From positions 1 through 27,149 of the forward strand of contig JAQVTZ010000005.1 of assembly GCA_028699795.1 (NCBI GenBank): a stretch of DNA of 27,149 bases, given 5' to 3'. Source of the stretch: Clostridia bacterium. GTDB taxonomy: Bacteria > Bacillota > Clostridia > Christensenellales > DTU072. Of the stretch, positions 16,619 through 24,500 are shown one piece after another. How positions within the stretch are numbered: the first letter of the stretch is position 1; every line of letters begins with the position of its first letter. Below the pieces are notes generated by a model that saw only the letters and a program-made list of their open reading frames with translations, did no database searches and was not told the DNA's origin. The translations under genes were made by a program, and so were the position numbers.

Positions 16619-16627
16619 TTGCTTTTT
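16600..16627 (-). terminator. Rho-independent terminator-like hairpin after the GPH symporter gene
   Basis: AAAAAGCAAT and ATTGCTTTTT form a perfect 10-bp stem around an 8-base loop (16610-16617). Because the arms begin with A and end with T runs, it can act in either direction. It lies 55 bases after the symporter stop codon, so it should end or attenuate that transcript before the GH106-like gene. The stem has only two G-C pairs, so termination may be partial. Confidence 0.55.
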
Positions 16628-16682
16628 TGCATATTGCAGAACTTTTGTATGGGAAAGACCTTTAAAGTAAAAGCGACCGTGA

Positions 16683-18218
16683 TTATTCTTCGAAATAATC
16701 ATCTGTTACGCCTTCGGCAGTTTCGCCTGTTTCTATCGTTGTATCGGAAACGGCCGAAGCCAAAGCAAGTTCGTCTAACTTTGCTTGCCTCATCTCGGCA
16801 AGTTCCTTTAGAATATTTTCTCTTCGTTTCCCGGTAAAATTATCGAATAACATTATTATTCCTGGTATTAAGTTTCCTAAAATACCTGGTATGGTTACCA
16901 AATAGAAGATATTGTGTATAGTCTCCGGAGTTTGCGTCGCCTCGATTGTAGAGCCATCTACCGCTACCGTCGCGCTAGCATATCCAATTAAAGCTAACCC
17001 CGCGGGGAGAAGTAAATCCTTCCAAAGACCGCTTATCCTACTTGACATGGAATTCAACGCAAAAACCATTCCGTCACTTCTGACAGGCGTACCGAACTTT
17101 TTCCATGTTTTCCATTCCATATAATCCGTACTGTCTGCCAGCAAAATTTTTCTTGCTGTACCCATCATTCCGTTCGGGAATCCTGCGATCGAGATCAATG
17201 CAGCAACAAGAAACAACGATTTATAGCCGATAACCAATAGCAATATATAACAAATTCCCGTATAAAAATAGCTTCCTACAAGCATATCCCTTGCAGACAG
17301 TTTTCTACCGATAACCGGCACAAGAGCAATGCCGACATAAGACAACACCACGCTGATGGCGCCGACAACCGTTGACAACCAAAAAGCATTAAGGGTTTTA
17401 AGATAAAAATAGGCAAGTGCCCCATAACAGATTTGCCTAATCGAATCGACAATTTGCGAAGTAGATAATAGCAAAAGGGGACGATTGTGGATTAAGGCCT
17501 TGAAATTCAGTTTAACAGTCGGTTTTTTGATAGTAACATTCAGATTCTTTTCGTTAAGTGTAAAGTAAGGCACAAGCATTGTCGCTAGTCCCAATACACC
17601 AAACAATATAGCGGCAATCAGATATACTTTGGCTTGAGCCGCGTAGTTCGCGCTGTAAAGGCTGACAAAAATGGGTATGACACCGCCGGGGAGAGTGGTG
17701 CCGAAACTGGAAGCAAATTGCGCTATCGTATAGAAATTTTTTCTGTCCTTCTGATTATTCGTCATCCTGACCGACATCGTAAGCATGCTCATATCGTAGA
17801 AGGTATCGGAAAGACAAAAGATCAAATAGAATACGAAAACCCACACGATCCGTATTGTCATACTAAAGGCGGGCACAACGAACAAAAGCACCGAGGTGAC
17901 TGCAAGCGGAAACGGCGAAATCAATAAAAAGGGCTTTACCCTTCCCTTGCCGTTGTCCAAAACGGCTCCGGCAACTGGGTCGCCTATTATATTCACGATT
18001 TTGGCGACAACCATAAGTGTAAGCACCATCTTCGCGTCTATTCCCATATAATCGGTAAGGAAAAGCGTGATAAATGTGCCTACCATATCCTGCCCCATTG
18101 TGTTCCCAAAACAGCCAGAAGCGTAGCCCATTTGTTCTTTTAATGTAAATGATGGATTCTTTGCAAAAGACACAAAGCCTTGCTTCATTCTTCCGAACAT
18201 ATAGGAAATCTTTCTCAT
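16683..18218 (-). CDS. GPH-family (glycoside-pentoside-hexuronide:cation) symporter
   Basis: This membrane protein of 511 residues has about 12 hydrophobic segments and the features of the GPH branch of the major facilitator superfamily. These include NTMGQDMVGTFITLFLTDYMG near residues 39-59 (quoted as a short conserved run) and DPVAGAVLDNGKGRVKPFLL at 80-99, the conserved loop after helix 2, and a charged C-terminal tail. It probably brings a galacturonate-containing oligosaccharide into the cell with Na+ or H+. AGGAG lies 7 bases before the ATG at 18218. The gene follows the GH4 enzyme after 119 bases and precedes the GH106-like enzyme, so the trio forms an import-and-cleave unit. The exact substrate cannot be read from sequence. 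Confidence 0.9.
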   Translation of the reverse strand: MRKISYMFGRMKQGFVSFAKNPSFTLKEQMGYASGCFGNTMGQDMVGTFITLFLTDYMGIDAKMVLTLMVVAKIVNIIGDPVAGAVLDNGKGRVKPFLLISPFPLAVTSVLLFVVPAFSMTIRIVWVFVFYLIFCLSDTFYDMSMLTMSVRMTNNQKDRKNFYTIAQFASSFGTTLPGGVIPIFVSLYSANYAAQAKVYLIAAILFGVLGLATMLVPYFTLNEKNLNVTIKKPTVKLNFKALIHNRPLLLLSTSQIVDSIRQICYGALAYFYLKTLNAFWLSTVVGAISVVLSYVGIALVPVIGRKLSARDMLVGSYFYTGICYILLLVIGYKSLFLVAALISIAGFPNGMMGTARKILLADSTDYMEWKTWKKFGTPVRSDGMVFALNSMSSRISGLWKDLLLPAGLALIGYASATVAVDGSTIEATQTPETIHNIFYLVTIPGILGNLIPGIIMLFDNFTGKRRENILKELAEMRQAKLDELALASAVSDTTIETGETAEGVTDDYFEE

Positions 18219-18257
18219 TCGCTTGCTCCTTTATATAGCACTATTTCATATAATCAA

Positions 18258-18321
18258 GCGCGAAAAGGTGTTTTTCATTTTGCGCGGTTATGGCATCTTC
18301 GCCTCAAGTTCAATAGAACTT
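18258..18321 (-). promoter_or_regulatory. Two small hairpins between the GH4 and symporter genes
   Basis: AAGTTC-AATA-GAACTT (18306-18321) is a perfect 6-bp stem with a 4-base loop. GCGCGAAAA (18258-18266) can pair with TTTTGCGC (18278-18285) with one bulged G. Neither is followed by a clean T-run in the minus-strand sense, so they look like RNA processing or stability elements rather than terminators. Function unknown. Confidence 0.3.
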
Positions 18322-18337
18322 CAAACACTTCCTACTT

Positions 18338-19783
18338 CTATTTTTTTAACCAATCTTCTAATACATCTTTGTTGCAGTCAATCATTTCGTCAAAAAGGTT
18401 AGATTGGATCTCTTTGGTCAGACGAATTACGGAAGGATCTCTCATAAACACCTTACGCAACCCTTCCTTGTCTTTTGCAAAAAAAGCGCGGGTAAAATCG
18501 CGTTGGTTTTCGGCGTGTAGCGATGCCCGCTCCCGAATGTATTCACTCCCGATTTCACCTGCGTTCATCGGCTCAATATTGTCATTAGAGAACTTAGCGT
18601 TGGTTTCGACCGCAGTACCTAACGGTAGTCCGGGCGCTTGTCCGCGGTTGGGAATGTTAACATTAGAAACAAGGTCGCCCAAACCATTGAGAGCGATCAG
18701 TTGAAGCACGCCCTCTTCTCCACTCTCTTTAATTTTTATTTTCAGCTTCGTGTTCGCAAGTAAGTGGAGTTGTTTGCGGCGTAAAAAATCTCTTAAAAGC
18801 CTGTTTCTAACGGTAGTCAATATAAAACCTGTTGTTCCATAATGCTTTTTCCCAAGTGGCAGGTAAGTTTCGGGAATAAATTCGGAAAGGTGACGGTCGC
18901 CCGCCGCGCCGAATAGGCCATGCTTTTCATAAAGATCAAATTTAACAATATTCTTATAAAACAAACGGCGTCTTGCCTTAAACATCGGCTCAAACGCTTT
19001 GTAGAGAGGCAAAATATCTTCCCCCTTATAAGAAGTTTCATTGATGAAAGTGAAGTGGTTGATACCTTGTACATTTGTGTATATATCATGTCGGTCAGTC
19101 TTTGGATGCTTGTAGGCGCAAAATCTTTTGCCGCTTCTGCGAAGCGCCGCTTTTACGCCTTTAAGGTCGCTTGCCATGAACGCTTTTTGTCCGTCCGCGT
19201 CCAAAGCGTTGTACATATCAAGTATACCGCATATCAACTTTTGGCTACTAAAAACCTCATGACAACAACCGAATGCTTTAATTTCGGGAAAACTTGTGTA
19301 AAGAGCATTTACACACATCGCAAGAGGGTTGGTGTAATTGATAACCCATGCGTTAGGACAATTCTCTTTGATTTTTTCACCGAAAAATTTGAAAGCGCCA
19401 AGGGTGCGTAACGCCCTAGAATAGCCACCGGGACCCACCGTGTCACCCACGGGTTGATAAATTCCGTACTTTTCGGCATAATGCACATCGTAGTACATAT
19501 TATGCAGCGAATATGGTAATATGGATATTACTACCGCATCGGCGCCCGTCAGCGCCTTATCGATATTGGGCTCGACGACACATTTCCATTCAGATTTTAT
19601 TTTATCTTTATTATCGGCTACCATTTTGGTATAATATTTTTCGTTAAACTTTGCTGCCTCGTTGTCAATATCATAAAGACGGATGACACCGCCAAGCTTA
19701 TCTTGCGACAACAAATCGGAAAAATATTTTTGCGCCCAGTTTTTGCTACCTCCGCCAATATAGGCTATCGTTATGTCTTTCAT
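18338..19783 (-). CDS. Family 4 glycosidase with CHEV motif, probable alpha-galacturonidase (LplD-like)
   Basis: GH4 enzymes cleave glycosides by a redox mechanism that uses NAD+ and a divalent metal. The N-terminus IAYIGGGSKNW (6-16) is the dinucleotide-binding loop, LYDID (36-40) follows strand 2, and VINYTNPLA (148-155) is a family signature. The metal-site motif at 174-177 is CHEV, which within GH4 marks the alpha-galacturonidases typified by Bacillus LplD, in contrast to CHSV, CNxP or CDMP in other subfamilies. A second metal-ligand histidine is expected in QGINHFTF. The length of 481 residues fits. GGAG lies 6 bases before the ATG at 19783. No signal peptide is visible, so it acts inside the cell after import. 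The neighbouring uxaB and uxaA genes supply the route for the galacturonate it would release. Confidence 0.9.
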   Translation of the reverse strand: MKDITIAYIGGGSKNWAQKYFSDLLSQDKLGGVIRLYDIDNEAAKFNEKYYTKMVADNKDKIKSEWKCVVEPNIDKALTGADAVVISILPYSLHNMYYDVHYAEKYGIYQPVGDTVGPGGYSRALRTLGAFKFFGEKIKENCPNAWVINYTNPLAMCVNALYTSFPEIKAFGCCHEVFSSQKLICGILDMYNALDADGQKAFMASDLKGVKAALRRSGKRFCAYKHPKTDRHDIYTNVQGINHFTFINETSYKGEDILPLYKAFEPMFKARRRLFYKNIVKFDLYEKHGLFGAAGDRHLSEFIPETYLPLGKKHYGTTGFILTTVRNRLLRDFLRRKQLHLLANTKLKIKIKESGEEGVLQLIALNGLGDLVSNVNIPNRGQAPGLPLGTAVETNAKFSNDNIEPMNAGEIGSEYIRERASLHAENQRDFTRAFFAKDKEGLRKVFMRDPSVIRLTKEIQSNLFDEMIDCNKDVLEDWLKK

Positions 19784-19809
19784 AGATCACTCCAAAAATT
19801 ATAAATTAA

Positions 19810-19838
19810 CTTATAAAGTGTAACACAGTTATAGTAAA
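19810..19838 (-). promoter_or_regulatory. Possible promoter of the GH4 gene
   Basis: On the minus strand TTTACT (19833-19838), 17 bases, then TATAAG (19810-19815) precede the GH4 start by about 26 bases. The weak -35 lies inside the shared 65-nt block, which is the arrangement expected of a promoter that needs an AraC-type activator. Confidence 0.5.
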
Positions 19839-19883
19839 TATTCTATATAAGAAATCGTATTATATAATAATATTACATATTTT
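19819..19883 (+). repeat. 65-nt block shared with 12564-12628 (copy B)
   Basis: Ungapped partner of the block in the araC promoter (9 mismatches by my count). Here the strand matching the araC promoter points away from the GH4 gene, and its -35 and -10 equivalents are degraded (TAAATA, TATTAT), with no plus-strand gene downstream. Conservation without promoter function on that strand argues for an operator. The 155-base gap between the GH4 and MATE genes holds nothing else that I recognise and no clear terminator for the MATE gene. Confidence 0.75.
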
Positions 19884-19938
19884 AAACTTAAGAAAACACT
19901 TCATAAATACAATTAGAAAGTAAAACTTAGTGTGTAAA

Positions 19939-21303
19939 TTAAGAACCCTTTATCCTTAAAGGCTTTTCTTTCATAAATAAAAGAAACAGCCACGACAAGA
20001 TGACACTGCTTACGGACGCGGTAATGATAGAAAGACCTATCCCTTTCATACCAAGACCGAGCACGATGCCGAACGCATAGGCAAAAGGCGCCCTTATCGC
20101 AATAGAAGAAATGATATTGATGGTCATCGTAGCGTAAGTCTTACCAAATCCGTCTGCGAGACCGTACGCGCTTACGGCAAAAGGAACAATCATATAATCA
20201 AAACTCATAAACCGCATATAATCTTTGCCGAAATCCGCCGTATCGCCTCCTGCGCCGAACAAATGGAATACGGCTTCGGGAAATAGAAACGAGAACAGTG
20301 ATATGACAATGCCGATACCCAAACTAATTGCAAGTCCTACAAAAAGTGTTTTTTTGTTTCGTTTCGGCTTATTTGCACCGAGATTTTGCGCCACCATGGC
20401 GCCTATTGCTAGCGAAACAGCTCTTGCCGGCAAAAGCGCGATACCGTTGTATTTTGTCGCAATCGCATGCGCCCCCGAAGCGTAAACCGCGCCTTCCGCT
20501 CCGATACGGTTAACAATATAAGTTAATAACATAAACGAAAGCGTTGCCGAAACATTTAAGATTGCCAAAGGCGCGCCCAATTTGGTAAGCTCTTTTAATA
20601 GGACTCTGTCGGGGACAAAATCAGCCTTTTTCAGCCGAAACAAGGGCTGTTTTTTTATTAGAATAATAATCCCCATAGCGGCCGCTACGGCTTCCGCCGT
20701 AATATTGGATATTGCGGTAAAACCCGCGCCAAGATTACACCCCGCTATCAACAAAAAATCCAAACCCGCATTCAGTACGGCCGCCGTGAAAATAATCAAT
20801 AAAGGAAGTTTGCCGTCTCCAAGCCCTTTTGAAACAGCGGCAACTCCATTGTAGGCAAATACGAATAGCAATCCCGTCATCGATAGCGTAACATATCTCC
20901 GCGCTTCCGTCATGGCTTCCACAGGCGTCGCCAACGCTCTCAACCATACCCCTCCCGCAAAAATAACGGCCATACTTATCATAATTGATAATATGAAAAA
21001 AAGTATGGCGGAACTCCCTATCGTTTTTTTTATTTCTTCTTCTTTTTTCGCGCCGTACAGCTTACCAATAAGCAGTGTCAACCCACCCGACAGTCCCGCC
21101 GCGCCGTTTATAATAAGATAGGTAATCAATCCGCCGATACCGATTGCGGACAATCCCGCAGGTCCTTTATAAAAACTGACAATTACCATATCCGTCACAT
21201 TAAAAGCGGCTTGCAAAAGGTTGGAGATAATAAGCGGGAAACTGAATGTAAGCAAATTTTTTAATATGCTGCCTTCGGCAAGGTAATGTTCGGTTTTTAA
21301 CAT
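19939..21303 (-). CDS. MATE-family efflux transporter
   Basis: This integral membrane protein of 454 residues has about 12 hydrophobic segments. The N-terminal run MLKTEHYLAEGSILKNLLTF, then SFPLIISNLLQAAFNVTDMV, is typical of the MATE (DinF/NorM-like) family, with an internally repeated arrangement (FPLIISN in the first half, LGAPLAILNVSATLSF in the second). MATE proteins export cationic drugs or metabolites in exchange for Na+ or H+; the substrate is unknown. I start at the ATG at 21303, which matches family N-termini; the frame is open to a TTG at 21342, and neither has a clear ribosome binding site. It reads towards the GH4 gene and could be co-transcribed with it, but the gap holds a separate promoter, so a role in the sugar locus is doubtful. 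Confidence 0.9.
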   Translation of the reverse strand: MLKTEHYLAEGSILKNLLTFSFPLIISNLLQAAFNVTDMVIVSFYKGPAGLSAIGIGGLITYLIINGAAGLSGGLTLLIGKLYGAKKEEEIKKTIGSSAILFFILSIMISMAVIFAGGVWLRALATPVEAMTEARRYVTLSMTGLLFVFAYNGVAAVSKGLGDGKLPLLIIFTAAVLNAGLDFLLIAGCNLGAGFTAISNITAEAVAAAMGIIILIKKQPLFRLKKADFVPDRVLLKELTKLGAPLAILNVSATLSFMLLTYIVNRIGAEGAVYASGAHAIATKYNGIALLPARAVSLAIGAMVAQNLGANKPKRNKKTLFVGLAISLGIGIVISLFSFLFPEAVFHLFGAGGDTADFGKDYMRFMSFDYMIVPFAVSAYGLADGFGKTYATMTINIISSIAIRAPFAYAFGIVLGLGMKGIGLSIITASVSSVILSWLFLLFMKEKPLRIKGS

Positions 21304-21346
21304 AAGGTTAGTATGCCAAACCTGATGCGAAAATAGTTTCAAACAC

Positions 21347-21375
21347 TTGCATAAATAGAAACTCTATGATACAAT
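21347..21375 (+). promoter_or_regulatory. Promoter of tRNA-Glu
   Basis: TTGCAT (21347-21352), a 17-base spacer and TACAAT (21370-21375) lie 20 bases before the tRNA. The MATE gene is divergent from it. Confidence 0.7.
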
Positions 21376-21395
21376 TATCGAGCAAATTAAATCTT

Positions 21396-21470
21396 GCCCT
21401 CATAGTCTAATGGTTAGGACGCTGGCCTCTCACGCCGGTATCAGGGGTTCGAATCCCCTTGGGGGTACCA
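21396..21470 (+). tRNA. tRNA-Glu (anticodon CTC)
   Basis: The 75 bases fold as a standard cloverleaf: acceptor GCCCTCA/TGGGGGT, D stem GTCT/GGAC, anticodon stem CTGGC/GCCGG with loop CTCTCAC (anticodon CTC, reading GAG), T stem AGGGG/CCCCT with loop TTCGAAT, discriminator A and an encoded CCA. The first acceptor pair is G-U, as also found in chloroplast-type tRNA-Glu. Confidence 0.96.
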
Positions 21471-21481
21471 AAAGTCTGTCT

Positions 21482-21505
21482 CATCCCGAGATGGTCTTTT
21501 TTTTT
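21482..21505 (+). terminator. Probable terminator of tRNA-Glu
   Basis: A short hairpin (CATC-CCGA-GATG with flanking partial pairing) is followed by nine T residues (21497-21505). The stem is weak but the T-run is long, and it starts 12 bases after the CCA end. Confidence 0.55.
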
Positions 21506-21522
21506 ACGCTCTTTACAAAAAC

Positions 21523-21550
21523 AGCGGAGATATCGTACGATATCTCCGCT
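21523..21550 (-). terminator. Perfect 28-nt palindrome, terminator of the giant surface protein gene
   Basis: AGCGGAGATATCG followed by TA and CGATATCTCCGCT is a perfect palindrome. On the minus strand it is followed by GTTTTTG and starts 23 bases after the stop of the giant gene, which fits a rho-independent terminator. On the plus strand it is followed by a looser T-run and may back up the tRNA terminator. Confidence 0.8.
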
Positions 21551-21572
21551 ATACTTTGATTTTTTGTTATTA

Positions 21573-24500
21573 TTACCCTAAATACTCACTTGTTTGTTTT
21601 GCTCTTGATTCCAGCCCGTACAGATAGATAGGCGCGTTGCTCAGTTCCAATGCGCAGTAGATATAGTTGTCCATAAAGGTATCGCCCGAGCTCGGCGGCG
21701 TTTGGCCTATTGAATTGCTCCCATTATTGCGTATCCAGTAAGCTGTTGCGTTGTAGTAAGGCATAATACCTTGTGTTTCTTGCCCGTCTATCATGATAGC
21801 CCAAGTTTGATAGTACACGGTTTTGGGGCTGACGTCCGCTCTTGATGCAAGCAACCCGTCCAGATTATTGGTCGAATCCGCGTCTTTTCTGTTCGTATTA
21901 AGTGTTGCTACAATAGTATGTGTCGCTCCGTCTACAAGGTTGAGATTCGCCAAAAACTGCTTTTTGTAAATCGTCCCGTCTTCTACAAAATAGAAGTACA
22001 AAGCTTGGTCTGCTCCGATGTATTCTACATAGACAGAATTGAAAGAAGCGATATTTGCATCGGTAGAAGCAAGCATGAACCTCAAGTTTACATCTGCGGC
22101 CACCGCTGACTCTGTAAAGCGGAAGCGCAGAGAAGACTCCCCTAGCTTATTGACAGAATGCGTTGCTAAATTGGTGGAGATATGCACTTGAGCATTGCCG
22201 TCCACCGTAATGCCGTTATAGCCGCTCTGCGTATATGTTCCGTTGATAAGGTAATCGTTTTTGGTCTTATTTTCGGCGTTATACAATGCTCTGCTAACCT
22301 TGATAATCGTATCCCTTGAAATAATGGAAGCCTTGCACGCGGAAGCCGATATCAATCCGTTAATGTTGTCGGAAGATACCGAACCGTCTTCGAACACGGT
22401 ACCTTGTTCAACAGTTTTGGAATATTCTAGCGAAGACCCATTATACAAAAGAACTTTGACTTTGGCGCCGCCGTAATGGCTCGAATCTTGCTTATCTACA
22501 TAGAGCTGAACAGTATATTCGTTTCCGCCAAGCCAGTCTAGAGGCACCCCGCCAAACCCTGTAATAATTTCGGAATACTCTGTCGTTCCGAATGTCACAT
22601 GAAGCTGTGTAATTTGGATATTGTTGACATGATTGTACTCGTAAGACAATCCGATACCATAATAACCGCTTACCGCTGAATATCCGGGAGCGCGACTCGT
22701 ATTATTGCCCCAAAGCGCGACATAGGTTTTGGCATTGGTAAGCCTGTATTCTCCATCCGCTTTGCGAGCGACCTGCATTTTAAATGACAACGAAATTGAG
22801 GTGTAGTCGGGATTGCTGCCGTTCAACCGGTAAGTATGGTATTCTGCCGTTTCGTTGTCCATAAGGTCGGGATCTGTGGCGTTCGGCGTGTAGCTTCTTA
22901 TCGTTGCGGGATTGGATTGTGTGATGTTATCATATAGCAAAGTTGCACTTCCCTCTACTATTTCGCTTACAGACGCCGACTCTGAAGCGTAAGTAACATA
23001 GATAGGTACTGTACGGCTGTCTACCGTGTTGGCGCCGTCACGAATTAGCATTTCAACTTTATGACTGCCTTGCGTGAATGTATGTACGCCCCCTCCAACT
23101 TCAAGCCCGTTGACATAGTACTGGTAGGTATAATCGGGGGCCTCTATGCCCTCGGGCACACCTGAGGAAGCCATAATATCGTACATGGTCAAATCCTTCC
23201 CTGTGCCTGAAGTGATATAGTAAGTCAACGGTGTGTTTTCGACAACTTTTACTTGTGTGGCAAGACGATCGTAATAGCCTTTGTACCCTGTTACCAAATG
23301 CCTTACCCAAGCTTGAGTGCCATAAAAACCGATGCTTTGCTTCGAGGATTCGTTCTCATCGAATTCGAAGTCTTCTACACTGATTGCGCTGCAAGCGTAA
23401 CCGTCTATAAAGAGATAGACCATCTTATATTGCTTGTTAAAGTAAATGCGTATGTTGTGCGAATAACCGTCGAACAAGTCGATTCCGCCGCTGTTTACGG
23501 CATAAGCGTGAGACGGACTTCCCATAACAATTTGATAGGTTCCGTTTTCACCCTGGAATACCAACGAGGAAGTCCCTCCTATCACTCCGCCACCAAAATA
23601 GAGCGCGAACCCGTGCGCCGCTTGCGTAGGTACCAAACGGAGCGTGGTATCAACATAATCGTAACCCGCATTGGGCCCGTTTAGGTAGTACATTCCGCCA
23701 CTTGTATACCCTGTTGTATCTCTCATAGAACGATAGTTATATCCCGAAAGCGTCGCCATATTGGAGCTTGTCACGGTATCATATTTTCTTGTCACCACAG
23801 TGCTTCCTTGCGAATCTCCAAATTGTACTTCGAAAGAAGCATCTTTACGGAGTTGATAGACAACATCTTCAACAATATCTCTATCTACAAAATCGGTAAG
23901 ATGGTAAGTTCTACTAAATGTTATTTCTACCTCGTCATTTTTATTTAGGATTGTAGTTAATGAATCAGGCTCTGTGGATACGGTTGCGTTGCTTAATGCG
24001 TTTAATTCGGCGATCGTATAAGTATAATGAGTCCCGTCTTCATAAACGGCTTGTACGGCTAAATCATTGATTTCGTCGCCTTCAATTACAATAATATTCT
24101 CCTCCATAATAAAGGAATTCAACTGACCATACACATTCAAAGTTGTCGGGTCATATACAACATCGTAGTTTTCACCTGTCGTGATAAAGTTGAGCCCGTC
24201 TAATTGGATCGTCATGTCTTCACCAATTTTTGCTTCATAAACGAGGTTGTGTTTTACCATATAATTATAGAAAGGATATAAGGTTTCAACTTTGCCATCA
24301 TCATCATAAGTGAGGTACCCTTCTTCGACAGTGTATCGTTCAAATATGTCCTCGGGTGTATCTGTATTACCCAGCCCCGCATCCGCTTCTTCTGCTCCGG
24401 CATAAGGCTTATTGGTAAAAGCAATATCCCAATACCCGTATTGCCCGCCTATCACATAATAGAAATATTCGTATTGGGTAGGATTAGAATTAGGCACCTC

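Noticed and set aside
21396..21470. The tRNA-Glu 3' end as an attachment site for an integrated element carrying the giant surface protein gene
   Set aside because: No integrase gene, no repeat of the tRNA 3' end elsewhere in the window, and each side has its own terminator.
21396..21470. G1-U72 pair in the tRNA acceptor stem as an anomaly
   Set aside because: The same end pairing with A73 occurs in chloroplast-type tRNA-Glu, so it is not new.
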